From positions 1 to 35,746 of the forward strand of contig MHTR01000013.1 in assembly GCA_001823155.1 (NCBI GenBank): DNA of 35,746 bases, read 5' to 3'. The notes beneath the pieces were generated by a model. That model worked only from the letters and a program-made list of their open reading frames with translations. It did not search any database and was not told the origin of the DNA. The first letter of the stretch is position 1; every line of letters begins with the position of its first letter. Source of the DNA: Candidatus Wildermuthbacteria bacterium RIFCSPHIGHO2_01_FULL_48_25. GTDB taxonomy: Bacteria; Patescibacteriota; Minisyncoccia; Minisyncoccales; UBA10102. Positions 1-8,519 of the stretch are shown piece after piece. The position numbers were made by a program, and so were the translations under genes.

Positions 1-576
1 TCTCAATATTGTTCGTTTTTTTCCCGTAAGGTCAACGACTTTTGAGGATTTTGAAAATGGAAGTGTTCCCGCGTCGAGCACAATATCTGGCTTATGCTTT
101 CTTTTTGCAAACTGCGAAACTACCTCCTCAATACTCCTCGCGGGTTCCTTTCCCACGATATTCGCGGAAGTTCCGGTCAAGGGCCTAGGAAACGCCTTGA
201 GAAGGTTTAGGGTAAATGGGTGCTTGGGAATCCTCCAGCCAATGGTTCCCCGCCTATCGGCGGGCAGACCTGTAGTTCTGCTTTCAAGTATTGCAGTAAC
301 TTTGCCTGGCCATACTTTTTTTAAAAAGCGCTCCTGCAAAGGAGTAATCTTTGCAAGTTTTCTCGCCATGGCTATGTCTCTTACAAACAAGGGCAAGGGG
401 TTGTTCGGACTTCTCTGTTTTATTTGAAAGACTTTACGCACTGCCCTTTTATTGGTTGCGTCTGCGAGCAAGCCATACACCGTATCGGTTGGACAGACCA
501 GCACCTTTCCTTTTTTGAGAGCTGAAACCGCTTTTCTCACGAAATGTTCCCCACGTTCAAGCTTCCAAATCTGCAT
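1..576 (-). CDS. tsaC: Threonylcarbamoyl-AMP synthase (Sua5/YciO/YrdC family), 3' end cut by window edge
   Basis: Hand translation of the minus strand from ATG at 576: MQIWKLERGEHFVRKAVSALKKGKVLVCPTDTVYGLLADATNKRAVRKVFQIKQRSPNNPLPLFV...TGTSANIVGKEPARS; PTDTVYGL and TSAN motifs typical of the family. Not in the ORF track because it has no stop in the window. Confidence 0.9.
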   Translation of the reverse strand, partial: MQIWKLERGEHFVRKAVSALKKGKVLVCPTDTVYGLLADATNKRAVRKVFQIKQRSPNNPLPLFVRDIAMARKLAKITPLQERFLKKVWPGKVTAILESRTTGLPADRRGTIGWRIPKHPFTLNLLKAFPRPLTGTSANIVGKEPARSIEEVVSQFAKRKHKPDIVLDAGTLPFSKSSKVVDLTGKKRTILR

Positions 577-589
577 GTTCCTATTCTAC

Positions 590-1270
590 CTATTTTTCTC
601 TTTTTTTCAAAACCCTTGCTGCGGCTTCCAGGCTTACAGGGTTTGAAAGAGGAATCCAGTTTTTTGTCACAAAAAAGAATAGGGCGTTCTTCTTCACAAA
701 CTGCTCCACGTAATCAGTGAACTCGTACTCCCCTCTCTTTGACTTTTCTATCCTCCCCTTAAACACAGACAGGGGAAGATGATAGAGGCCTGTGTTCACG
801 AGGCTGCCTTTGGGATTCTTGGGTTTTTCTGCAATGCTTTTTACCCGTTTCCCCTGGGTTGCAACCACTCCAAACTGAGAGGGGTCCTTGACCTTGCCCA
901 GCAGCATCGCAGGACATGTTCCCAAGACCTTTTGAATATCGTTTCGCTCATATAAATCGTCTCCGTGGAGGAGCAAAAAATCTCCCTCCAAATACGCGAG
1001 CGCTTCTTTCGCGGCATGCGCGGTTCCCAGTTGGCTCTTTTGCCACACATAACGAAGCCTCATCTGCTTATAAGAAGAACCAAAGTAGTCCTTGATCATT
1101 TTCCCTTTGTAGCCCACCACCAAAATGACCTCATCAACAAGGCCTGCAAGCTGATCTAAGGTTCGCTTTAAAACTGGCTTGCCAGCTACGTTCAGCAAGG
1201 GCTTGGGTTTGCGCAGGGTAAGAGGGCGCATGCGCTTCCCAATGCCAGCTGCAATGATAACTGCCTGCAT
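590..1270 (-). CDS. Sugar-phosphate nucleotidyltransferase (GlmU-N/RmlA-like)
   Basis: MQAVIIAAGIGKRMRPLTLRKPKPLLNVAGKPVL signature. Confidence 0.88.
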   Translation of the reverse strand: MQAVIIAAGIGKRMRPLTLRKPKPLLNVAGKPVLKRTLDQLAGLVDEVILVVGYKGKMIKDYFGSSYKQMRLRYVWQKSQLGTAHAAKEALAYLEGDFLLLHGDDLYERNDIQKVLGTCPAMLLGKVKDPSQFGVVATQGKRVKSIAEKPKNPKGSLVNTGLYHLPLSVFKGRIEKSKRGEYEFTDYVEQFVKKNALFFFVTKNWIPLSNPVSLEAAARVLKKREK

Positions 1271-1273
1271 AGG

Positions 1274-2710
1274 TTATTGTTTTGAAAAGTATTGAAAAGC
1301 CCCCGCGGGCCGAGAATAAACGTAGAGCTTCTGAACCCCAAGACTCTGTGCAATAGACATGGCTGCCTCGATTACCTGCACTGCTACTGATGAGTTTGCG
1401 TTGGGATGTATTGCGCTTTTTGCGTCACGAAGCGGATACGACATAAGCATGTTGTACCCCAAAGCAAAAGGGTCTTCGGGGCGGCCTTCGGGAATGAGAG
1501 AAACGAGTTCTGCGCCCAGCATGCCACCTTTTGGTTTTTTGTGGAAATTGTACGTCAGGTCCTTTCCTGATTCCAGGTATTCCTGCATTTCCTTTTGAGT
1601 AGGAGCACTCGTGTCCCCTTTTTGGGGTATTTGTGAAGGCGGAACATAGGCAGCAGAACAAACGGATACACATACGATTGTATCCCCTTCTGTTTCGTTG
1701 TTCTTAAGTGTGAAATTGTCAGTCAGTTTCCTATACGTGCTCGTTTTCAACTCCTCTTCTCCTTTTGAGATTCGCAAAAAAGTAATGAGTCCTTCAACCT
1801 TCCTGTCTTTGCCGAGAGCTGCCATAACAACGCCGTTTTGCGCCTGCTCCAAGAACGTTTTTTCGTCGAGCACCAAGGGTTGCCAGCAACGGTTGTAGAG
1901 TTCAAGCGCTTCTTTCAGCAAGGGCCTATCTTCTTGGGTTAGGCGCAAAAACTCATGCGTTTCGTTTTTCGCGAACAGAGATGTTTTTGTAAACTCGCTC
2001 TGCAGAATCGTTGCTTTGATAACCGAGCGCTGCACCTTTCCCGTGGACGTCATGGGAAGCTCTTCTGCCTTAATGCTCTTAATGTATTTGGGCACCTCAA
2101 AGGGAACCAGAGACTCAAGAGGGTTTGTCAGCTGGTATTTCAGCTTGAGCTCGTTCTCTTCCTCATTTCCCTGTTTCCAGCACACAAGGGCACCGACCTC
2201 TTCTCCGTACCGCTCGTCTTTGAGGCCAATAACATACACCTGGTCAATGTCCTCGTTCATCTCTTTCAACTTACTCTCAATCGCAACAGGAGAAAGGTTC
2301 ACTCCTCCTTTAATGATGATCTCTTTGCTTCTCCCTTTAAGAAAGAAGTGCCGAACGGTATCTACTACTTTGTAGTACCCGATGTCTCCAGTTAAAAAGT
2401 ATCCGTTCTTGAAAGCACTGTCGGTTGCTTCCTCATTTTGCATGTACCCTGCCATCACGGCTTTGCCTTTTACCGCAAGTTCGCCCTCCTGTTCCTCCTT
2501 CAAGATGTTTCCTTCTGCATCCATGATCTCAACCTCTGCCCAATTCATGGGTTTTCCAATGCTGTTTTCGCGCAATAGCTTTGCATACAACTCTCTTTCA
2601 ATATCCAATGGCACGCCGGTCACGCGCAAAGCAGTTTCAGTTTGGCCATAACCCTGATACAAAGGAATGCCAAACTGCTCCACGAACTTCTGCGAATCAT
2701 GGGGGACCAC
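1274..2710 (-). CDS. C-terminal part of AMP-dependent acyl-CoA synthetase/ligase plus a C-terminal GNAT-like region; out of frame with 2755-3516
   Basis: YQGYGQTETA, YFLTGDIGYY, GRSKEIIIKGGVNLSP, STGKVQR motifs. The last ~200 aa (FALGYNMLMSYPL...VIEAAMSIAQSLGVQKLYVYSRP) resemble an acyltransferase fold. Confidence 0.75.
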   Translation of the reverse strand: MVPHDSQKFVEQFGIPLYQGYGQTETALRVTGVPLDIERELYAKLLRENSIGKPMNWAEVEIMDAEGNILKEEQEGELAVKGKAVMAGYMQNEEATDSAFKNGYFLTGDIGYYKVVDTVRHFFLKGRSKEIIIKGGVNLSPVAIESKLKEMNEDIDQVYVIGLKDERYGEEVGALVCWKQGNEEENELKLKYQLTNPLESLVPFEVPKYIKSIKAEELPMTSTGKVQRSVIKATILQSEFTKTSLFAKNETHEFLRLTQEDRPLLKEALELYNRCWQPLVLDEKTFLEQAQNGVVMAALGKDRKVEGLITFLRISKGEEELKTSTYRKLTDNFTLKNNETEGDTIVCVSVCSAAYVPPSQIPQKGDTSAPTQKEMQEYLESGKDLTYNFHKKPKGGMLGAELVSLIPEGRPEDPFALGYNMLMSYPLRDAKSAIHPNANSSVAVQVIEAAMSIAQSLGVQKLYVYSRPAGAFQYFSKQ

Positions 2711-2754
2711 AGGGGCTGACCCTATCTGGATTCTTGTTACTTTGAGTTTGGATT

Positions 2755-3516
2755 CTATAGCTTCAAACTCCTCTCTTCTTGAAAGCTGGTCATAGCAAAT
2801 GGTTGAACAATGGAAGTAAAGGTAGCCTGTGTATTCGCGAGCTGCTGCCAGAACTTGGAATTGGAATATCCCGGAACCGTGGCAATGCTTGCTCCCGCGA
2901 CAAGAGAAGCTAAAGAAAACGTGGTGGAGTTGATATGGTACAAAGGCAAGAGCACAAGAAACCTATCCTGTTCTGTGATTTGGAACCACTCTTTAATGCC
3001 CTGGGCATTAACCAGCAAGTTCTCAAGACTCAACTCAACTCCTTTTGGTTTCGCAGTAGTGCCTGAAGTAAACAGCACGAGAGCTGGGTGCGAAATGCCA
3101 TCTTGCCAGATAATTTCTTTCTCCGGGGCTTTGAATTGAGCCAATGCTTTCAGCTCCTCTTTGGATATAACCTGCTTAGCTCCCGTAAGTTTGAGTTTGT
3201 ACTCATAATCTTTTGGGGTGTCGCGCTTCATATCTAAGGGCACAGTTATAATGCCAAGCGCCCACGCGCTCCAACTCAAAAGGATCAGTTCAATGGAATT
3301 CGGGAGCGCCAATCCTAGTGCGTCACCCTTTCGCAAGCCAAGCGAGTGCTGCAGCCAGCTTGCCGTTCTTACGATCTCGTCTTTAAGCTCCGCATAGGTA
3401 TAGCTTCTCTCTGTTTCCCCAGTTTCCTTGCATGCCAAAAGCGCAGCTTCTTGGGGCCGCGTTTCCGCAAGTCGAAATATGTGGTCTTTTAAATTTTTCA
3501 CTAAACCCTCACTCAT
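2755..3516 (-). CDS. N-terminal part of AMP-dependent acyl-CoA synthetase/ligase
   Basis: LFTSGTTAKPKGVELS (A3 motif); ends at an apparent frameshift. Confidence 0.8.
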   Translation of the reverse strand: MSEGLVKNLKDHIFRLAETRPQEAALLACKETGETERSYTYAELKDEIVRTASWLQHSLGLRKGDALGLALPNSIELILLSWSAWALGIITVPLDMKRDTPKDYEYKLKLTGAKQVISKEELKALAQFKAPEKEIIWQDGISHPALVLFTSGTTAKPKGVELSLENLLVNAQGIKEWFQITEQDRFLVLLPLYHINSTTFSLASLVAGASIATVPGYSNSKFWQQLANTQATFTSIVQPFAMTSFQEERSLKL

Positions 3517-3561
3517 AAGAGCGAGAATACCACAAACCTTTGTTTTTACAAAGATAAAAAG

Positions 3562-3592
3562 AGCCCTGTGCTGCGTAACGCCGCACAGGGCT
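3562..3592 (-). terminator. Rho-independent terminator downstream of 3638-4186
   Basis: AGCCCTGTGC / GCACAGGGCT stem, minus strand followed by CTTTTTATC. Confidence 0.8.
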
Positions 3593-3637
3593 AAGCTGGG
3601 GTAGCTGAATTCTCAAGTCACCAGAGGCAAGCTACCC

Positions 3638-4186
3638 TTAACCAAGAACTGCAACGGGAAGGTTATCCTGAACTAGGAAGTCAAGGGGGATGAACTCTGA
3701 ATACCAGCGCTCACCATCCCAGAAGAGATTTCGCACCTCGCGCCTGCCACCTGCGTTACGATAGACGGTTCCGTAGAAGCAGACGAATTTACCTTTCCAC
3801 TCCTGTGGAATGAGCGCAGGATGAGCAAGTAGAAAATCCAGAACGCATACGTTCAGAACTGGGACTACTTGAAGGTCCTCGCGGAGTTGATGGCCCGTGA
3901 CTGCTCGTTTCGGAGACACATAGAGGATAATCCTGTGTGGATTCCAGACGTAGCGCCCACCTTTGACATGCCGCACAACAGTCCAACCGTCGAGCTCGAC
4001 CGGATCCGCATCGCAGTCGATAACGTACTCATTGAGCTTAATCTCGGCGTAACCACGAAGAACCCGCCTGACATTGGACAACAAGCCAGAGCTTCGCAGG
4101 TTTGCCACATCCGTAGGGGTGAAATCCGCCAGTTCAAGTGCATCCCCGAGTTGATTCATCTGGCCGACAGAGTATAGCGTAGACAT
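3638..4186 (-). CDS. Orphan hypothetical protein (182 aa)
   Basis: ORF with AAAGAGGTAGACG-ATG ribosome site, own promoter and terminator; N-terminal motif TPTDVANLRSSGLLSNVR shared with 5372-5884. Confidence 0.8.
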   Translation of the reverse strand: MSTLYSVGQMNQLGDALELADFTPTDVANLRSSGLLSNVRRVLRGYAEIKLNEYVIDCDADPVELDGWTVVRHVKGGRYVWNPHRIILYVSPKRAVTGHQLREDLQVVPVLNVCVLDFLLAHPALIPQEWKGKFVCFYGTVYRNAGGRREVRNLFWDGERWYSEFIPLDFLVQDNLPVAVLG

Positions 4187-4257
4187 CGTCTACCTCTTTC
4201 TTTTTGGACCCGTTCCCTTGCGAGAACCCGTCCGAATGTGCGCGCGCGGCACGATTA

Positions 4258-4300
4258 CCGCGTTCAAAAAAAACTATACCACGCCATATTAAAATGTCAA
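4258..4300 (-). promoter_or_regulatory. Promoter and start of leader for 3638-4186
   Basis: Minus strand TTGACA (4295-4300), 16 nt, TATAGT (4273-4278), then GTTTTTTTTGAACGCGG. Confidence 0.7.
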
Positions 4301-4331
4301 AATTTGGCTAAGCCAAGTTTTTATGTCTTAT

Positions 4332-5279
4332 CTACACCAAAGAGAATAACACTTTTGCGAGTTTATCTGAATCGTGGCGGATGAAACCACCTCTGCGCAA
4401 AAGATCGGTTTCAAGAACGTCTTTTACTCTTTTCTGAAGCAATCCTCTATTGTACCGCACAAACTCTGCCTTCTCTTTCTCGTACTTCTTCACCCTTGCT
4501 TTCAAGGGCTTTGTTTTGTTGACCACAAGACAATCAACAACGTTTTTGCCAAGATACTTTTCTAATACATTGAGAAAATCTTCCGCGGAAAATCCGGTTG
4601 TTTCTCCGAATTTTGTCATAATATTGCACACGAACACAACCTTGGCTTTGCTTTTCTTGACCGCGCTCGGCATGCCTTCAACTAAAAGGTTGGGAATAAT
4701 GCTTGAAAACAGATCTCCTGGGCCCAACACAATAAGGTCTGCTTCTTTAACTGCCAAAAGCGCTTTGGGATTTGCTTTTGCTTTTGGAGAAAGCCATATT
4801 TTTTGTATTTTTAACCTGCCGTCATGCTTTGGAACATCTATCTCTGTTTCGCCTTCAATAAGCTTGCCATTTTCAAGTTTTGCCACAAGGCGGATATGCT
4901 GAAGGGTTGAAGGAATAACTTCTCCCTGGATATTCAAAAGCCGCCCTGCTTCGCCAAGTGCTTTTTCAAAGTTACCGAACTGCTCGGTTAAGGCGGTAAT
5001 AAAAAGGTTGCCAAAGTTGTGGCCTTTGAATGTACCTTTGGCAAACCTGAAGTTGAATATTTCAGACAGGGCTTCAGGAGCGTTCGAAAGCGCGACCAGC
5101 GCCGGCCGCACCGAACCCGGGGGCAATATTCCAAACTCCTCTCGCAATATCCTGGTAGACCCTCCATCATCTGCCATAGAAACAATAGCAGTAAGATTTA
5201 CGGGGTACTCCTTCAACCCCGAAAGTACCGTATACGTCCCCGTCCCTCCCCCAATCACAACCACATTCTTTCGTTTCAT
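4332..5279 (-). CDS. yvcK: YvcK/CofD-like gluconeogenesis factor family protein
   Basis: VVVIGGGTGTYTVLSGLK, SMADDGGSTRILREEFGILPPGSVRPALVALS, GHNFGNLFITALTE. Confidence 0.9.
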   Translation of the reverse strand: MKRKNVVVIGGGTGTYTVLSGLKEYPVNLTAIVSMADDGGSTRILREEFGILPPGSVRPALVALSNAPEALSEIFNFRFAKGTFKGHNFGNLFITALTEQFGNFEKALGEAGRLLNIQGEVIPSTLQHIRLVAKLENGKLIEGETEIDVPKHDGRLKIQKIWLSPKAKANPKALLAVKEADLIVLGPGDLFSSIIPNLLVEGMPSAVKKSKAKVVFVCNIMTKFGETTGFSAEDFLNVLEKYLGKNVVDCLVVNKTKPLKARVKKYEKEKAEFVRYNRGLLQKRVKDVLETDLLRRGGFIRHDSDKLAKVLFSLV

Positions 5280-5330
5280 AGCTCCTATCTTGCCTTAAAA
5301 ACCCCCATTTTGCAATCCTTAAAAGAAAAC

Positions 5331-5364
5331 GCCCTCGACCTGCGATTGTTCGCAAGCCGAGGGC
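5331..5364 (-). terminator. Terminator downstream of 5372-5884
   Basis: GCCCTCG / CGAGGGC stem followed on minus strand by GTTTTCTTTT. Confidence 0.7.
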
Positions 5365-5371
5365 CAAGAAA

Positions 5372-5884
5372 TCAGATTACTCGAGGTCGAAGTCGTAGGC
5401 GCTCTTGGATTACTTGGTAAAGGATCACATCACCATGAGCATCCGGGATAAGAACGGTCCACCCTCCACTAGATAGGGGTGACATCCGGGAGTCCTTCAA
5501 GACGTACACAAGACCATCTTCGAGTTTCACGCGCACCATGCCAAAGTTCAGATCTACGGAAATGGTCGCGTGTTCGGTTCGTGAATGGCCTTCGAGATCA
5601 AGCACAAGGCTAGGTCCAGAATAACCGGAAACCACCCTATCTACCTTTGCCTTGTCGAGTGAGGAGATAGTGCCGCGATACGTAATCAAGTCTATCCCCA
5701 CAAGTTGCTGTGGGATAGGTGCCCAACGAATAAGTCGCCTAAATTCCCCCCTGTCAATACCTAGCGCGTTCGTGTCGCGGAGGTCTGTCAAAAAGCCAGA
5801 CTCCAAAAGCCACTGAATTTGTTCGCGAGGTGTGCCCTCGAAAAGCTCCAGCAACTTTTTTGATTGATCGAAGGTTGCGTCCAT
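5372..5884 (-). CDS. Orphan hypothetical protein (170 aa)
   Basis: ORF with AAAAGAAAGAAG leader before ATG; N-terminal motif TPREQIQWLLESGFLTDLRD. Confidence 0.8.
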   Translation of the reverse strand: MDATFDQSKKLLELFEGTPREQIQWLLESGFLTDLRDTNALGIDRGEFRRLIRWAPIPQQLVGIDLITYRGTISSLDKAKVDRVVSGYSGPSLVLDLEGHSRTEHATISVDLNFGMVRVKLEDGLVYVLKDSRMSPLSSGGWTVLIPDAHGDVILYQVIQERLRLRPRVI

Positions 5885-5956
5885 CGCAAGTCTTCTTTCT
5901 TTTGGGCGTCGCTCATAGCGGGCCCTTCCTAAAGAACTCCACGGCGAACAGTTTCG

Positions 5957-6000
5957 CCGCGTTCAAGAAACTACATACCACAAAGCCCCAACCCCATCAA
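5957..6000 (-). promoter_or_regulatory. Promoter and leader start for 5372-5884
   Basis: Minus strand TTGATG (5995-6000), 17 nt, TATGTA (5972-5977), then GTTTCTTGAACGCGG. Confidence 0.6.
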
Positions 6001-6015
6001 CCCTCGAACTATTCA

Positions 6016-6035
6016 TGCTATAGCAGTTATTTTTC
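6016..6035. repeat. 20-bp direct repeat copy 1 (TGCTATAGCAGTTATTTTTC)
   Basis: Identical to 6629-6648; contains palindrome TGCTATAGCA. Confidence 0.95.
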
Positions 6036-6584
6036 CACGCTGAAAAACTCTTTGAGAAAGTTATCATCTTCTAATTTTTGCACCTCTAAAACCCTTAAAT
6101 GTTTGGGGCTTAAAGCGAAAAATTCTCGCAATAAATGAACTTGCGCCTCGCACGGAAACGCGTGCGCCCATATGCTTTTCTGCAGCCGATAAAATCCGAG
6201 TTCTTTAAGTTTTCCGCGAAAGGCCTCGCGTTTTACTTTTAGCTTCTCGGGAATGTCAAAAATGATTAATCTCCACTTTCCGTCCCACTTCTTGGGTCGG
6301 TCAACTTTTAGTTTATTAATCTGAAACTTTCCCGCCTCTTTCTCGCCCTCTTCTGTAAGGCGCAGGTATATCTGCTTGTTATGCGTCTCGATATAAATAA
6401 GTTTTTTCTTGCGGAGATACTTAAAAGCGTCGCGCACCTGTGACGAACGAAACCCTCTGCCATTGAACATGTTTTTGTAGAAGTTCAGCCAAAAATACGG
6501 AGATTGAGCCGCCAAAACAAAAGCGCCTCCAATAAGAAGATTATGTAAAATTTCTTGGGATACCGTACCTTTGAGTCGCGGCAT
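6027..6584 (-). CDS. PaaX-like/Cas2-fold transcriptional regulator-like protein
   Basis: N-terminal winged-helix-like region; WDGKWRLIIFDIPEKLKVKREAFRGKLKELGFYRLQKSIWAHAFPCE resembles the PaaX C-terminal/Cas2-like fold. Confidence 0.75.
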   Translation of the reverse strand: MPRLKGTVSQEILHNLLIGGAFVLAAQSPYFWLNFYKNMFNGRGFRSSQVRDAFKYLRKKKLIYIETHNKQIYLRLTEEGEKEAGKFQINKLKVDRPKKWDGKWRLIIFDIPEKLKVKREAFRGKLKELGFYRLQKSIWAHAFPCEAQVHLLREFFALSPKHLRVLEVQKLEDDNFLKEFFSVEK

Positions 6585-6628
6585 ATACCTTTATCTTAGC
6601 AGAAAAACCAAAAGGGTGGGAATATTAT

Positions 6629-6648
6629 TGCTATAGCAGTTATTTTTC
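6629..6648. repeat. 20-bp direct repeat copy 2 (TGCTATAGCAGTTATTTTTC)
   Basis: Identical to 6016-6035; lies 45 bp upstream of the regulator start codon. Confidence 0.95.
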
Positions 6649-6686
6649 GAGGCTTGCGTGAATCGTGAATAGAATAAATTGAACTG

Positions 6687-8510
6687 CTATTCTACGGTGA
6701 CACTCTTTGCGAGGTTGCGGGGTTTGTCGACGTCGTAGCCGCGCAAGACGCCCATGTAATAGGCAAATAATTGCAAAGGAATAACGGAAAGAAGGGGCGT
6801 GAGCATTTCCAGGGTTTTGGGAATGTAGAAGACATCGTCTGCAATACTTTTAATACCTTCGTCTCCTTCAGTAGCTATGGCAATCACTTTCCCGTTTCGC
6901 GCTTTGATTTCTTGAATATTCGAAATCATCTTCTCGTATACAGAATCAGAAGGACAAATGGCAATGGTTGGGAAGTTTTCATCAATCAACGCAATGGGGC
7001 CATGCTTCATTTCCCCTGCCCCGTATCCCTCCGCGTGCACGTACGATATCTCCTTGAGCTTCAGGGCTCCTTCCAGGGCAACAGGATAGTTATATTTCCT
7101 TCCTATATATAGGAAGTTCTCAAAGCCTTTGTATTTTTGCGCGAGCGCCTCAACAGAACTTGCTTTTGAAAGGATCTGCGAGACCAGTTCGGGAACTCTC
7201 GCAATTTCTTTCGCGATCCTCTGGCCCATAACAAGAGACAACTGCCTTTGCCTTCCCAGAAGCAACGTAAGAAGGGAAAGCACAGCAAGCTGCGAAGTAA
7301 ACGCCTTGGTGGAAGCCACTCCAATTTCTGGGCCCGCGTGGTTGTAGACTCCCGCATCAGTTTCTCTTGTAATAGAAGAACCCACTGCATTCACGATTCC
7401 CAAAGCCAACCCTCCTTTTTCCTTCACTTCTTTGAGCGAGGCAAGAGTATCCGCGGTTTCCCCAGATTGGGAAATAAAAAGGGAGGCAGTATCTTTATCG
7501 ATAATTGGTTTGCGGTAGCGGAATTCAGAAGCAAAATCCACATCCACGGGAATCCCCGCGTATTCTTCCAGCATATACTCTCCCACCAAGCCCGCGTTCA
7601 AAGAAGTGCCGCACGCAATAATATTCAATCCTTGAACTTCTCTCAGAGATTTCTCCACTTCTGCCAAACCTCCTAATCTTGCTCTTCCTTCCTCTGCAAG
7701 AATCCTCCCTCGTATGCTGTTCTCAATACTTTCCGGCTGCTCCATGATTTCTTTGAGCATAAAATGCTCATACCCTCCTTTTTGTGCCTCCTCCAAAGTC
7801 CACTCAAGTTCCGTGACTTCTTTTTTCTTGAGGTTTCTCTGCAAGTCGAACACCTCGAACGTGCTTTCCTTGATTACCGCTATCTCTCCGTCATCCAAAA
7901 ACACCATTTTATTGGAATGGCTAATCAAAGCCGAAGGGTCTGAAGCAACGAATCCTCCGCTTCCGTTCACTGAGAAAACCAAGGGGCTTGATACTCTCGC
8001 TGCAACTATCTTGCCCGGGTCTTCTTTCGCAATAACCGCAATACCATAACTCCCTCTTACATACTGCAGAGCTTTCCTCACTGCCTCCTCTAAGTTTCCC
8101 TGGAAGAAATGCTCTACTAAATGGGGCAAAACTTCTGTGTCTGTCTCCGAAAGAAAGGTATGGCCTTTTGCTTTAAGTTTTTCTTTGAGTACTTGATAGT
8201 TCTCAATAATACCGTTGTGCACCAGAAAGATATTTTGTTTGCAATCCGCGTGCGGGTGGGCATTTGCCTCTGTCACCCCTCCGTGCGTTGCCCAGCGTGA
8301 GTGGCCAAGCCCTATGGTGCCTTTGGGATAGATATCCGTTACCTTTTGCTCCAAACTCTCCAGCTTTCCCACTGCTTTGACGCACACGGGCTCTAAACCG
8401 AACACAACAACGCCTGAGGAATCATACCCCCGGTAGCTTTCCCTCCTCAACCCTTCCATTAATAGAGGGAGGGCCTGTTCTTTTCCAATATACCCGATAA
8501 TTCCACACAT
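6687..8510 (-). CDS. glmS: Glutamine--fructose-6-phosphate aminotransferase
   Basis: MCGIIGYIG N-terminus, HSRWATHG, two SIS domains, C-terminal DKPRNLAKSVTVE. Confidence 0.97.
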   Translation of the reverse strand: MCGIIGYIGKEQALPLLMEGLRRESYRGYDSSGVVVFGLEPVCVKAVGKLESLEQKVTDIYPKGTIGLGHSRWATHGGVTEANAHPHADCKQNIFLVHNGIIENYQVLKEKLKAKGHTFLSETDTEVLPHLVEHFFQGNLEEAVRKALQYVRGSYGIAVIAKEDPGKIVAARVSSPLVFSVNGSGGFVASDPSALISHSNKMVFLDDGEIAVIKESTFEVFDLQRNLKKKEVTELEWTLEEAQKGGYEHFMLKEIMEQPESIENSIRGRILAEEGRARLGGLAEVEKSLREVQGLNIIACGTSLNAGLVGEYMLEEYAGIPVDVDFASEFRYRKPIIDKDTASLFISQSGETADTLASLKEVKEKGGLALGIVNAVGSSITRETDAGVYNHAGPEIGVASTKAFTSQLAVLSLLTLLLGRQRQLSLVMGQRIAKEIARVPELVSQILSKASSVEALAQKYKGFENFLYIGRKYNYPVALEGALKLKEISYVHAEGYGAGEMKHGPIALIDENFPTIAICPSDSVYEKMISNIQEIKARNGKVIAIATEGDEGIKSIADDVFYIPKTLEMLTPLLSVIPLQLFAYYMGVLRGYDVDKPRNLAKSVTVE

Positions 8511-8519
8511 AGAACATTC

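Noticed and set aside
1955-2395. 146-aa plus-strand ORF
   Set aside because: Lies antisense within the acyl-CoA ligase; composition looks like reverse-complement coding.
6027-6584. Cas2-like gene as part of a CRISPR-Cas locus
   Set aside because: No spacer-repeat array or other cas genes nearby; the two 20-bp repeats are single copies 613 bp apart. A PaaX-like regulator fits better.
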